In this document: in pieces, positions 23,540 through 31,598 of the stretch
Position numbering within the stretch: the first letter of the stretch is position 1
Layout: every line of letters starts with the position of its first letter
Origin: a virus
IMG/VR virus record: IMGVR_UViG_3300042482_000702
Coordinates: 75,355-139,354 of that record
Reading direction: 5' to 3' (one strand)
Length of the DNA stretch: 64,000 nucleotides
Notes under the pieces: generated by a model
What the model was told of the DNA's origin: nothing
What the model saw: only the letters and a program-made list of their open reading frames with translations
The model's database searches: none
Program-made: the position numbers and the translations under genes

Positions 23540-25856
23540 CATAACTAATATTTTCCTCCTTTTTAATCCTGACCACATTGTCTGCCCAATTAGTGACTAA
23601 TGGGTTATGTGTGATGACAAATATCTTATCAAAATACTCTTTAATCTTGGTAAAGAACTCTGATATCATATCCAAATTATCGTTGGATACCTTCCCGAAT
23701 ACCTCATCAAACACCACAACGTTCGCTCTTGGTAATGAACATATCTTACTCAACACCGCTCTCAACGCTAATGACGCAATTGACCTTTCATATCCGGACC
23801 CGGATGCCATTGGTTTTTCAATTTGAGTGTTATTATCAATCATAAGGAAATCTACCTCATTCTTGTCGTTAATCTTAACCTCTAACCTAAAGTGGCAACT
23901 ATCCTCCAATAACCTCTGAAGTTCACTATTAATAAGTGGCATCATTGTTTTCATTATGAGTTTGGTTACACCATTTTTACCAAAGATTTCCAAATAGATT
24001 TTGTATATTTTTTCTTTCTCCGCTTCTTCCCCAATTTTTCTAATTGTCTCCAAGTTAGATGTTATCTTGGTTGTAAGATTGGTTATTGTAAATTTATTGT
24101 TAGAGATACTGGTTTCAATAGTTTTTTTCTCACCTTCAAGTTCGTCTATTCTAATACCCGCTTTGATTAACAATCCATCGGTTTTGTTATTTTCAATAAC
24201 CTTATCCTGAACTTCGGTGTATCTATCCAACTTGGTTTTCAACGCGTCAATCATTAGTTGGAATCTCTCAACACTTAATTCATATTTTTCTTTAATAAGT
24301 TTGTTTTTCTCATACTCATCAAATTCTTTTTTAAGATTAACAAAACCTTCCTCTTTGCTGGTTAACTCACGCATTAACCCCTCTAATTCCCCTTTGTGCG
24401 TGATAAACCCCGCAAGCCCCCCAATTTTTGCATTGGTAATTGCGGCGTTCATAAGTTCAATACCACAGTGTTCACATTTGATTCCACCATCGACAGAACT
24501 TTTAAGTTCCTCAATGTTTTTAATCTTTGCGTTGTTGTCAGCTTGTTTTACAACTAAATCCTTAATCTCTTGTTTTACCTCATCGTGTTTATCCTCGTGG
24601 TAAAATTCGGATGGTTCAACAACCTTAACCCCGTCTCTATCTGAAATGGATTTGGTTTTTTGTATCTCCAACCCGTTAATCTCTTCTTGAACCTTATCCG
24701 GAGAAACCATTGTTAATTCCTTATCAATGTTATGTTTGGATTTTAATAACCCATCTCTATATTCTTGACCTTTAAGGATTCTCTCTTTAGTATCACCCAA
24801 TTGACCATCCAATGTAAGATTAGTTTCCGTTAGATTATCAATCGTATCTTGACTGGTTTGGTTATCCGTTTTAAGTTGTTCCGAGTTATAGATGTTAGAC
24901 AACATTCCTTTTGAAAATTCACTATAAATTTCTTTTGCTGTTTCTTCCTTACGCTTAAGAAAATCTAACCCCATAAACCTTGAGAGAACCTGACCCCTCG
25001 CCGTGGGTTTGGCATCAATTAGTTCTTCCAAGTTGGTGGCAGTGGTTAGGATGGTCATTAAGAAGTCCTCTTTAGTCCCGATAGATGTTTTAATAAACGC
25101 CTCGGTCTCTCTTCGTTGTTCTCCGGTGAAGTTCTGCAAACTACCATCAGACAATCTTTTATAAAAGTCCAACTCGGTCTTAACCGTCCATTCATTCTTC
25201 TTGGATAACTTTCTCTCAATATTTCTCAATATGATATACTCATCACCGTCAATTGTAATTTCACCCTTTACAGCAACTTTATTTCTTTCAGTGAATCTAT
25301 TAAATATCTCCTCAGCCTTTGATGTCTTGGTGGTCTCATTAAAGAATAAGAACATAAGTAAATCCACTGTAAGAACCGTCTTACCTCCAAAATTTGGTGG
25401 GTTTGATTCCACAACCGTAATCCCATCACATTTCTCAAAATCTATCTTCTGATTCTCACCATAGGATAGGAAGTTTGAAAACTCAATGTTTTTAATATAC
25501 CATCGTTTAAATGGTGCCGCATCGGTTTGGGTCATTGATAATCTATTATCCACAACTCCATTAAGTTGGTAGATATCATCATAATGTCCAATGTTCCCTT
25601 TTGACTCCAAGAATGAACGAACTAACTCTAATTGATAGTTCTCATCCAAAATGTTAAAGGAGATGTCTACGGTATGTGTGGTGTCGTCAGCAACCTTTGT
25701 TTTTGTAATAACATTAACATTGTTGGTTTCATACTTCTTTTGGAAATAATGACGAACACTCTTTATCTTTTCTTGCGTAAAATTCTCGGCATAATCCTCC
25801 CACACAATCTGTAGGTAAGGATTATCCAAGTTTGTGATATCTAAATCTTTTATCAT
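23529..25856 (-). CDS. 46: gp46/SbcC-type recombination nuclease ATPase subunit
   Basis: ATG at 25856 is preferred (MIKDLDITNLDNPYLQ), with a small possible extension upstream. 775 residues, longer than T4 gp46 (560). After an unusual N-terminal domain of about 125 residues comes the ATPase head: FSNFLSYGENQKIDF, Walker A as NPPNFGGKT (about 150-158, atypical), a long coiled coil with a zinc hook KCEHCG (about 462), the signature MASGSGYERS (about 685), Walker B VVVFDEVF (about 712) and VITHNP. With gp47 it forms the Mre11-Rad50-like complex that resects DNA ends for recombination-dependent replication and degrades host DNA. Confidence 0.92.
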   Translation of the reverse strand: MIKDLDITNLDNPYLQIVWEDYAENFTQEKIKSVRHYFQKKYETNNVNVITKTKVADDTTHTVDISFNILDENYQLELVRSFLESKGNIGHYDDIYQLNGVVDNRLSMTQTDAAPFKRWYIKNIEFSNFLSYGENQKIDFEKCDGITVVESNPPNFGGKTVLTVDLLMFLFFNETTKTSKAEEIFNRFTERNKVAVKGEITIDGDEYIILRNIERKLSKKNEWTVKTELDFYKRLSDGSLQNFTGEQRRETEAFIKTSIGTKEDFLMTILTTATNLEELIDAKPTARGQVLSRFMGLDFLKRKEETAKEIYSEFSKGMLSNIYNSEQLKTDNQTSQDTIDNLTETNLTLDGQLGDTKERILKGQEYRDGLLKSKHNIDKELTMVSPDKVQEEINGLEIQKTKSISDRDGVKVVEPSEFYHEDKHDEVKQEIKDLVVKQADNNAKIKNIEELKSSVDGGIKCEHCGIELMNAAITNAKIGGLAGFITHKGELEGLMRELTSKEEGFVNLKKEFDEYEKNKLIKEKYELSVERFQLMIDALKTKLDRYTEVQDKVIENNKTDGLLIKAGIRIDELEGEKKTIETSISNNKFTITNLTTKITSNLETIRKIGEEAEKEKIYKIYLEIFGKNGVTKLIMKTMMPLINSELQRLLEDSCHFRLEVKINDKNEVDFLMIDNNTQIEKPMASGSGYERSIASLALRAVLSKICSLPRANVVVFDEVFGKVSNDNLDMISEFFTKIKEYFDKIFVITHNPLVTNWADNVVRIKKEENISYVSQ

Positions 25857-25903
25857 TATTGTATAATTAAATTCTATTGCGGGATTAAATAAATCCATTT
25901 CTT

Positions 25904-26419
25904 TTAATTCACTTCTTCAACCTCTTCTTGAATGGCATCTCCTCCGTCTCTTCTATCTTGAGCTTCCAACACATTGTCTAAATTCCAACCTTCATAAGCC
26001 GTTAATTTTACACAACCACCTTCCATCCAATAGTATTCCGACATCCATTCATCCCATTTGGAATCAACCAACTTAATGAAGTTTTCGTCATTACCTCTAT
26101 CTCGGTATCGTTTGATGAATTCCTCTTTTCTATCACTATCCGGATAAACCAAATAGAAGAAAATACAATTATCCAATAAAGCATCTCTAACTTCTTTATG
26201 TGAAGACACAAAGATGTATTTGTATTTACCAACATTCTCTTTGATATGGGTAATGTAGTTCTGCGGAAACTCTGGATTTCTAACCTTTTCACCACCCTCA
26301 TTAACAATCCAGCTAAAACCACTTGAATCGGAATCCAAAGTGGTGTTAGGGTTGTTTATATGATAAGTTGTTTTTCCCACTCCGGGAAATGCGGACACTA
26401 TTTTAGTTCTCAACTTCAA
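25904..26419 (-). CDS. P-loop kinase-like protein, 171 aa
   Basis: Walker A is AFPGVGKTT (about 10-18), followed by LDSDSSGFSW in the place of an acidic switch motif, a FLVYP strand and a basic lid segment (KEEFIKRYRDRGND). This fits a small nucleoside or nucleotide kinase, or polynucleotide-kinase-like NTPase. The exact substrate cannot be deduced. The gene starts 17 nt inside the end of its upstream neighbour and is 47 nt before gp46. Confidence 0.7.
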   Translation of the reverse strand: MKLRTKIVSAFPGVGKTTYHINNPNTTLDSDSSGFSWIVNEGGEKVRNPEFPQNYITHIKENVGKYKYIFVSSHKEVRDALLDNCIFFYLVYPDSDRKEEFIKRYRDRGNDENFIKLVDSKWDEWMSEYYWMEGGCVKLTAYEGWNLDNVLEAQDRRDGGDAIQEEVEEVN

Positions 26420-26666
26420 CTTCAGGTGTTAGAACCTCAGCTTCAACGATGTTAATATCATTCACATCACCTAAAACTTCAGCATTTATATCCATTGTTT
26501 CACCATTCTCGTTTTGGTATTGAGCTTTCATTGTTTCCATTTGTTTCTCAAACATTTCGGTATACTCCGCTTGAGCTTTCTTTCTTAATCCTCTAAGAGA
26601 GTTATTTCTCGTTGTAACTCTTGTTTTGTGAGCCTTTGCTCCACCTCGTAATTTTGACTTTGGCAT
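26403..26666 (-). CDS. Small basic protein, 87 aa
   Basis: N-terminus very basic (MPKSKLRGGAKAHKTRVTTR), a helical middle and an acidic C-terminus (VEAEVLTPEVEVEN). No family is recognised. The basic start suggests nucleic-acid binding. Overlaps the kinase-like gene by 17 nt. Confidence 0.55.
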   Translation of the reverse strand: MPKSKLRGGAKAHKTRVTTRNNSLRGLRKKAQAEYTEMFEKQMETMKAQYQNENGETMDINAEVLGDVNDINIVEAEVLTPEVEVEN

Positions 26667-26678
26667 GATTGTTTTTAT

Positions 26679-27188
26679 TTAATTGTTATTTATTTCTTTT
26701 TCTATTTCTTCTAAAGTTATTTCCGGTTCATTTTCAACCCGTCTACTCAGTTCTTGTGTTAACATATCAGTAATTCGTTGATATGGGTTTTCATTTGACA
26801 CCTCCATTTTAGACCGTTCTATTTTTTCTTCTGTTGAATCATCCCTATACATTTCTAACCATTCAGGTCTTTCTTGGACTTGAATACTGTCCACCTTTTC
26901 AATCATTTTTTGAACCTCGGTTTTACTACCTTGTAACATTTTAGATAGTTTAACTTTTCTCTCAATTGATTTGAATCGTGAGTAATAATCCCCACCAGTT
27001 AATTCATCAAAATTTATATCTATCTCATTTTGGTCCAAATATTCAACAATATTCATAACCTCATTACTTTCATCACTGAGACCCATATCCGTTATCAATA
27101 TAAAAAAATCAACACATTTGATTACTTTTCTAGTATAAGTTTTTTCTTTCAAAAATTTAATTACAAAATCACCTAATTTACTTTCCAT
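26679..27188 (-). CDS. Hypothetical protein, 169 aa
   Basis: Not recognised. Helical with charged C-terminal half (ITDMLTQELSRRVENEPEIT). Lies between the DUF1360-like membrane gene (3 nt) and the basic 87-residue gene (12 nt). Confidence 0.55.
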   Translation of the reverse strand: MESKLGDFVIKFLKEKTYTRKVIKCVDFFILITDMGLSDESNEVMNIVEYLDQNEIDINFDELTGGDYYSRFKSIERKVKLSKMLQGSKTEVQKMIEKVDSIQVQERPEWLEMYRDDSTEEKIERSKMEVSNENPYQRITDMLTQELSRRVENEPEITLEEIEKEINNN

Positions 27189-27191
27189 ATT

Positions 27192-27539
27192 TTAATTTTT
27201 CACCGGTCTGTTCTCCTCAAACCATTCAACAATAGAATTTATTATCCACACAGCTCCTGATGATAATATCCCATCAAAGAACCAAGACACATTTTCGGAA
27301 ATACCGAATAACTGGTGTATTGGAGAGTATAATAAAAAACTCAATAGGAATCCACCCCAAGTACTAAAACACATTGGGCAGGTTAATATACCCGATATAA
27401 AGTGTCCTAATCCGTTAAGTGGTGTGTATTCATTATTCCCCCATTTTTGGAAGAAATTTCTGAATCCCTGAAAGATTGACCCGTATACCATAATGTTCAT
27501 AAGCCCGTAGCTTAAAATGAACCAAACTAATATTTCCAT
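27192..27539 (-). CDS. DUF1360-like membrane protein, 115 aa
   Basis: Three hydrophobic segments: MEILVWFILSYGLMNIMVYG at the N-terminus, a central LTCPMCFSTWGGFLLSFLLY and a C-terminal DGILSSGAVWIINSIV. The CPxCxSxW motif in the central segment is the mark of the DUF1360 family, found in phages and bacteria with unknown function. Follows the repeat protein gene after 1 nt. Confidence 0.65.
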   Translation of the reverse strand: MEILVWFILSYGLMNIMVYGSIFQGFRNFFQKWGNNEYTPLNGLGHFISGILTCPMCFSTWGGFLLSFLLYSPIHQLFGISENVSWFFDGILSSGAVWIINSIVEWFEENRPVKN

Positions 27540-27540
27540 A

Positions 27541-28347
27541 TTATAAATTTTCTGTTAAGTTAGAACCTTTCATATAAACCGCTCCACGCTCCATATTACT
27601 CGATTCCAATTGTTTATTTATTTTTTCAAGCTCTTCTATTCTTGTGTTCTTTAAAGATAGTTCTTTTCTTAATTTCTGTAAAGTTTCTTGGATAAGTTTT
27701 AATTTATCATTTCCGGAATCAACCTCAACAATAACTTCTTTAATTACCTCCACTATCTTCTCTACCTCAACTACTCTATCCACCGGAACTTCCTTAATAA
27801 CCTCCACTATCTTCTCCACCTCAACAACTCTATCCACCGGAACTTCCTTAGTAACCTCCACTATCTTCTCAATAATAATTGGTTCAGATTCGTCCCTTTT
27901 TTCCTCTATAATTGGGACGGGAACTTCTACTTTTACCTCCCTAATGACTTCCCTATCAACATATTTGATGACTTCTATTTCCGTGGGGGGACTCGGAACT
28001 TCTTTAATGATTTCTACTTCCTTAATAACCTCAACCGGAACCTCACGAATTACTTCTTTGATAACCTCAACCTCTTTGATAACCTCAACCTCTTTGATAA
28101 CCTCAACCTCTTTGATAACTTCAACAGGAACTTCTACCCGTATTTCACGGATTACCTCAATTTCTACCTGTTTTTCCTCAACAATACTCGTTTTTCCCGA
28201 ATCATCACCAAGTAACCCATATTTAGTTGTGTTAAATCCACCAGTAAAACATTTTACGATGAATTTATCAATGTCCTCAATATTGTTTAATTTACAATAC
28301 TCATTAACACTAGTTAATTGACTATTCGTTAACTCTATTCGATTCAC
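27541..28347 (-). CDS. Low-complexity EVxVIKEV-repeat protein, 268 aa
   Basis: Residues about 60-205 consist of imperfect repeats built on VEVIKEV and VPVDRVVEVEKIVEV, a pattern of alternating valine with charged residues that could form an extended beta or coiled rod. The N-terminus (NRIELTNSQLTSVNEYCKLN) looks like a small folded domain and the C-terminal part is a coiled coil. Such repeat rods are found in uncharacterised phage proteins. Its start overlaps a 34-residue gene by 26 nt. Confidence 0.65.
   Translation of the reverse strand: MNRIELTNSQLTSVNEYCKLNNIEDIDKFIVKCFTGGFNTTKYGLLGDDSGKTSIVEEKQVEIEVIREIRVEVPVEVIKEVEVIKEVEVIKEVEVIKEVIREVPVEVIKEVEIIKEVPSPPTEIEVIKYVDREVIREVKVEVPVPIIEEKRDESEPIIIEKIVEVTKEVPVDRVVEVEKIVEVIKEVPVDRVVEVEKIVEVIKEVIVEVDSGNDKLKLIQETLQKLRKELSLKNTRIEELEKINKQLESSNMERGAVYMKGSNLTENL
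27727..28170 (-). repeat. Degenerate in-frame repeats encoding EVxVIKEV units
   Basis: Short tandem units (18-54 nt) encoding VEVIKEV. Two near-identical 54-60 nt blocks around 27745-27860 encode VDRVVEVEKIVEVIKEVP, and a run of 18-nt units at 28066-28120 encodes EVIKEV several times. Confidence 0.75.
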
Positions 28348-28426
28348 GCTCTTTGTCTTCTTGTTCTATTTTTTTAAGTAATTCTTCCCACTCCTCATCG
28401 GAGTATTTATGTCTAAGATTTCCCAT
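28322..28426 (-). CDS. Very small hypothetical protein, 34 aa
   Basis: ATG at 28426, stop TAG at 28322-28324: MGNLRHKYSDEEWEELLKKI and a Glu/Lys-rich end. It fills the gap between the DUF2061 gene (2 nt) and the repeat protein (26-nt overlap), and the DEEWEELLKKIE amphipathic helix looks selected. Short, so less certain. Confidence 0.5.
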   Translation of the reverse strand: MGNLRHKYSDEEWEELLKKIEQEDKERESNRVNE

Positions 28427-28428
28427 AT

Positions 28429-28635
28429 TTATTTTTTCACACCAAATTTAACACATTTATACCAAAATCTCTCATGTAAATAATACAATACCATTTTAGT
28501 TATAACCTCAATACCACCTATTGATAACCCCAATTTTAAACTACCCGTTATCAACCAACTTAAAATCACGGTATCTATTGTACCAATAATTCTCCATGTG
28601 ATTGTTTTAATTAGATGTCGTTTATAACTTACCAT
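28429..28635 (-). CDS. DUF2061 small membrane protein
   Basis: 68 residues with the DUF2061 hallmark KRHLIKTITWRIIGTIDTV and two membrane segments (about 13-32 and 38-52), ending in HERFWYK. DUF2061 proteins are predicted two-pass membrane proteins of unknown function. It lies 1 nt after gp47. Confidence 0.8.
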   Translation of the reverse strand: MVSYKRHLIKTITWRIIGTIDTVILSWLITGSLKLGLSIGGIEVITKMVLYYLHERFWYKCVKFGVKK

Positions 28636-28636
28636 C

Positions 28637-29416
28637 TTAATTCACTAATCTTTCTGTTCCATTTATTATATCGTCAAATGATTTCATCTTAAATGACAAA
28701 AAAGGTTTTGGATTATCCAAATCAACAAAACTATACTCATCACTATCTAAATCATAAACTCCGAATCCGTGTTTGTTTATACTTTCCCCAAAATTTTGCT
28801 GAATAGTAGAACCAATCATCACACCTCTTTTACCATTTGGTATGTTAAATGTTGCTCGTTTATGAACATCCCCACATAACACAAGGTCAAGACCGTTAAA
28901 TTTTTCTGTGTCATATGCGTGAGAACCAAAATCAAAACCCAAATCAGTTGTTAATCCCGCAACCGGGTCGTGAAACAACCCAATCTTAAATCCAACCGCT
29001 GTATCAATCTCTGGTGGAATATTTCCTTGAAATTGTGAATATACACACCAAGACACATTTTCATCCTCGTAGATACCTCTATTCTTGTAATAAACAATAT
29101 TGGGGTTATTTAAGTTATCCACAATTGGTGTGATACTATCCAACCTATCATTATTGTTTATTAACGCATCGTGATTTCCCGGTATAAGTATTGTTTTAGC
29201 AATTGATGAACATTCTGTTAACACCCAAGACGCTATTTCTATAACTTCGGGTGTTAGTTGATTTTTAGAATGTAAGAGGTCACCGGTGAAGACAATTCTA
29301 TCGGGACTAATCTCTCTAAATTTTTCTAACATATTATTTAAAACACTACGATATAAATCGTGGTCTTTAAATAATTTTAGATGTAAATCACTAAAGTGAA
29401 CTAATTTCTTTATCAT
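28637..29416 (-). CDS. 47: gp47/SbcD-type recombination nuclease subunit
   Basis: 259 residues, calcineurin-like phosphoesterase fold with all metal motifs visible: FSDLHLK (D10, H12), FTGDLLHS, IPGNHDAL, GLFHDP and LCGDVHKR. It is the Mre11-like endo/exonuclease partner of gp46. In T4 genes 46 and 47 are near each other; here they are about 2.8 kb apart, with a cluster of small genes and membrane proteins between. Confidence 0.93.
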   Translation of the reverse strand: MIKKLVHFSDLHLKLFKDHDLYRSVLNNMLEKFREISPDRIVFTGDLLHSKNQLTPEVIEIASWVLTECSSIAKTILIPGNHDALINNNDRLDSITPIVDNLNNPNIVYYKNRGIYEDENVSWCVYSQFQGNIPPEIDTAVGFKIGLFHDPVAGLTTDLGFDFGSHAYDTEKFNGLDLVLCGDVHKRATFNIPNGKRGVMIGSTIQQNFGESINKHGFGVYDLDSDEYSFVDLDNPKPFLSFKMKSFDDIINGTERLVN

Positions 29417-29422
29417 TTTTAA

Positions 29423-30070
29423 TTATTTTTTAATTAATAAATAATCGCTAGTTTCTTCAATTGATTCAACTATTTCATATCCAATATTTATTAAGAATTT
29501 TATAGCAAGACCAGAAAAGTCTTCAATCCAAATAATTGGATTATGAGTTAGAATTAAATTCACCATTCCTTCTAATGCGGAAATTTCATGACATTCAATA
29601 TCCATCTTAACAAATGTTAATTTTTTACCCAATAAATTCATAGAATCTAAAGCCATTACTAAATTTTGATTATTACCATCATTAGTAATTCCTATACCAC
29701 CAGCATTTGATAATAAAAAATCTGTAAAACTTACTAATGATGTATTACTTCCAACACCAATATTAAAACAAAACATATTCGGAAAAGTTTTAAAATTTTG
29801 TCTCAACAAACTAAAATTATTAAAATCAATTTCAAAAGCCCATATTTCAATATTTGGTAAATTTTTCTTAAATTGAAGTGAATTACTACCTATGTTAGCA
29901 CCAATATCAAAATATAATCCGTCTTTTGGGAAATATTTAAACCACTTTTGAAATACCTCAAATTCCCAAAAATTACCATACTTTACAATATCATCTGACA
30001 CACATTCAGGAGAATCATATATCACCATAGGAACTCCTTGTATACTTATCAATCTTGTTTCTCTTTTCAT
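29423..30070 (-). CDS. FkbM-family methyltransferase
   Basis: 215 residues. SAM-binding motif FDIGANIGSNSLQF (about 54-67) and the family block FVKMDIECHEISALEGM (about 152-168) are clear, as in FkbM O-methyltransferases acting on sugars or other small molecules. Such genes are common in host genomes (surface glycans) and in marine phages. It separates gp47 from small genes and overlaps the next one by 4 nt. It may alter host surface polysaccharide or virion glycan; this is inferred. Confidence 0.85.
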   Translation of the reverse strand: MKRETRLISIQGVPMVIYDSPECVSDDIVKYGNFWEFEVFQKWFKYFPKDGLYFDIGANIGSNSLQFKKNLPNIEIWAFEIDFNNFSLLRQNFKTFPNMFCFNIGVGSNTSLVSFTDFLLSNAGGIGITNDGNNQNLVMALDSMNLLGKKLTFVKMDIECHEISALEGMVNLILTHNPIIWIEDFSGLAIKFLINIGYEIVESIEETSDYLLIKK

Positions 30071-30252
30071 TTTTCAATTTTCCAATTTAATAATCCCCAT
30101 ACTAAAATTAAAGTAGATATTCCTACCCACCATATCCACTCATTATGAAATTTAACCCCATTAATTAACATAATAGCGTACGATATTGTTGGTATCCACC
30201 ACAATGATGCTGTACAAGGAGCACACATATGTTCTTTTTTAATTATTTTCAT
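30067..30252 (-). CDS. Small two-pass membrane protein with CxPC motif, 61 aa
   Basis: HMCAPCTASLWWIPTISYAI gives a CAPC motif at about residues 10-13 at the edge of the first membrane segment; a second one follows (WWVGISTLILVWGLLNW). Overlaps neighbours by 4 nt and 1 nt. No family recognised. Confidence 0.6.
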   Translation of the reverse strand: MKIIKKEHMCAPCTASLWWIPTISYAIMLINGVKFHNEWIWWVGISTLILVWGLLNWKIEK

Positions 30253-30467
30253 TATTTATCAAATAATTTAAAATCTTCATTAACATGCCCACAATCATCA
30301 CATCGGTAAGTAGGAAATGGGACAATTGTATCTTCCTGACTTCCTGTTAATAATTTGTTTACTTTTTTTATCATAACCACTTCCTTGAAGTAGATGCTTC
30401 CGCATTCCTCACACTCAAGGGTAGGTTGTTTTTTTAAATCTATTTTTGGTTGCAATAAATCGTCCAT
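30252..30467 (-). CDS. Zinc-ribbon protein, 71 aa
   Basis: Two CxxC pairs, ECEECGS (about 19-23) and RCDDCGH (about 55-59), form a zinc ribbon. Such small phage proteins may bind RNA polymerase or nucleic acid, but no specific family is recognised. A host-type promoter candidate lies 13 nt upstream of the ATG. Confidence 0.65.
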   Translation of the reverse strand: MDDLLQPKIDLKKQPTLECEECGSIYFKEVVMIKKVNKLLTGSQEDTIVPFPTYRCDDCGHVNEDFKLFDK

Positions 30468-30480
30468 ATATTTTTTTCTC

Positions 30481-30512
30481 TAAATTTAGTTGTTAATTAC
30501 TTACTAGTCAAA
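30481..30512 (-). promoter_or_regulatory. Candidate host-type promoter for the zinc-ribbon gene
   Basis: TTTG, 20 nt, TAAATTTA on the minus strand; the -7 box has A instead of G at the end. It overlaps the 3' end of the nuclease gene. Confidence 0.45.
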
Positions 30513-31363
30513 TATTTTTTCATATCCATATCCAAGATAGTTTCCTGAACTCCTTTTGGGACACGGAATTCTTCATATCCGCCATTTTCTTTAACAAGAA
30601 CAATAACACACCCGTATAGTTTAATATTTTCGTATTTGGTACCCTCTAACATTTTGATAAGGAGTTTCCCGTAAAAAGGTAATTGTGTAAAGTAATGTCC
30701 CAATGCGTTGTTTGGTAATTTATCAAATGGTTCATACATTCTTTTAGTAAAAAATGATTCCTCAAAGTTTTTTGGCTTATTTGATTTCCAATCTGTTATC
30801 ACCAAACCAAACTCGGTTTGTTCTTTATTCATAATCAACCATACTTTATCCGGTTGACCAGTATATTTTAATTCAGGGTCTCCCAAGACAATCTCCGTAT
30901 CCAATAACACAGCACCCCTCTCAACCATAAGGTTTAAATAAGTTGTTCCTGCAGATATCATACTATCACCCTTTAATATTTGGGTAAAATCACATTCAAA
31001 GATTGGTTGTCTCACTTCCTTGTAATCCCCAAACATCTCTATGGTTTTCTTCTCCAACATATAATGGACTCTACTACCCATATTGGTTGAATAGTCACCA
31101 GCCGCCTTCCATTCATCTAATAGTTGTTGCTGAACTTCAGGGTCTCCCTTGGCTTTCTTTAATGAGATACCTTCGGTGTCAAATTCTTCATAGAAGTATT
31201 TCATTACCTTACTAACGGAGGGATAATCATTTCTAACAACCCCTGTCTCATCTTTCATATAATAAGTGTGGGTGTCCTCAACGAAGGTTAAATCAAGTTC
31301 CTCTCTTCGTTTATCCAATAACCCTCTAATCTCTTTCGCAACCTCGTTTAAATCTATTTTCAT
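30497..31363 (-). CDS. PD-(D/E)XK nuclease (RecB/Cas4-type exonuclease domain)
   Basis: 288 residues. The nuclease core shows TGQPDKVWL (about 164-172, catalytic Asp) and VITDWKSNK (about 190-198, the D-x-K pair), with an upstream TEIVLGDPE and a GSRVHYMLE helix (about 98) that fits the RecB-family His/Glu motif. It most probably acts as a DNA exonuclease in recombination or host DNA breakdown. It lies upstream of the gp47 group and just downstream of a small gene and primase. Confidence 0.8.
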   Translation of the reverse strand: MKIDLNEVAKEIRGLLDKRREELDLTFVEDTHTYYMKDETGVVRNDYPSVSKVMKYFYEEFDTEGISLKKAKGDPEVQQQLLDEWKAAGDYSTNMGSRVHYMLEKKTIEMFGDYKEVRQPIFECDFTQILKGDSMISAGTTYLNLMVERGAVLLDTEIVLGDPELKYTGQPDKVWLIMNKEQTEFGLVITDWKSNKPKNFEESFFTKRMYEPFDKLPNNALGHYFTQLPFYGKLLIKMLEGTKYENIKLYGCVIVLVKENGGYEEFRVPKGVQETILDMDMKKYLTSK

Positions 31364-31369
31364 ATTATT

Positions 31370-31537
31370 TTATTTTTCAAAATTTGTTTTAAGATATTCA
31401 ATTAGATATTTTGCATAACTAGTTAAATATTCATTACCCTCAAAGGTGAATACTGTAATGTTGTTTTGAATGGCGTTTTGGTACTCGTTTTTTAAATTTT
31501 TGAAGGTCGTCAAATCAAATGAAACTGTGTTGGACAT
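31370..31537 (-). CDS. Small hypothetical protein, 55 aa
   Basis: ATG at 31537 (MSNTVSFDLTTFKNLKNEYQ), stop TAA at 31370-31372. Contains FEGNEYLTSYAKYLIEYL, a helical end with clear amphipathic pattern. It fills the gap between the primase and the nuclease, with a near-consensus promoter 23 nt upstream. No family recognised. Confidence 0.6.
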   Translation of the reverse strand: MSNTVSFDLTTFKNLKNEYQNAIQNNITVFTFEGNEYLTSYAKYLIEYLKTNFEK

Positions 31538-31560
31538 AACTTATTGTTTTAATGTTGGGA

Positions 31561-31592
31561 CAAAGTAATAACATTTATCTCATATAACCAAA
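31561..31592 (-). promoter_or_regulatory. Near-consensus host-type promoter before the 55-aa gene
   Basis: TTTG, 20 nt, TTACTTTG on the minus strand, one mismatch from TAnnTTTG. Confidence 0.5.
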
Positions 31593-31598
31593 TAAAAT

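Noticed and set aside
27644-28321. 225-residue Ser/Thr-rich frame on the plus strand
   Set aside because: It is a shadow of the VEVIKEV repeats on the minus strand.
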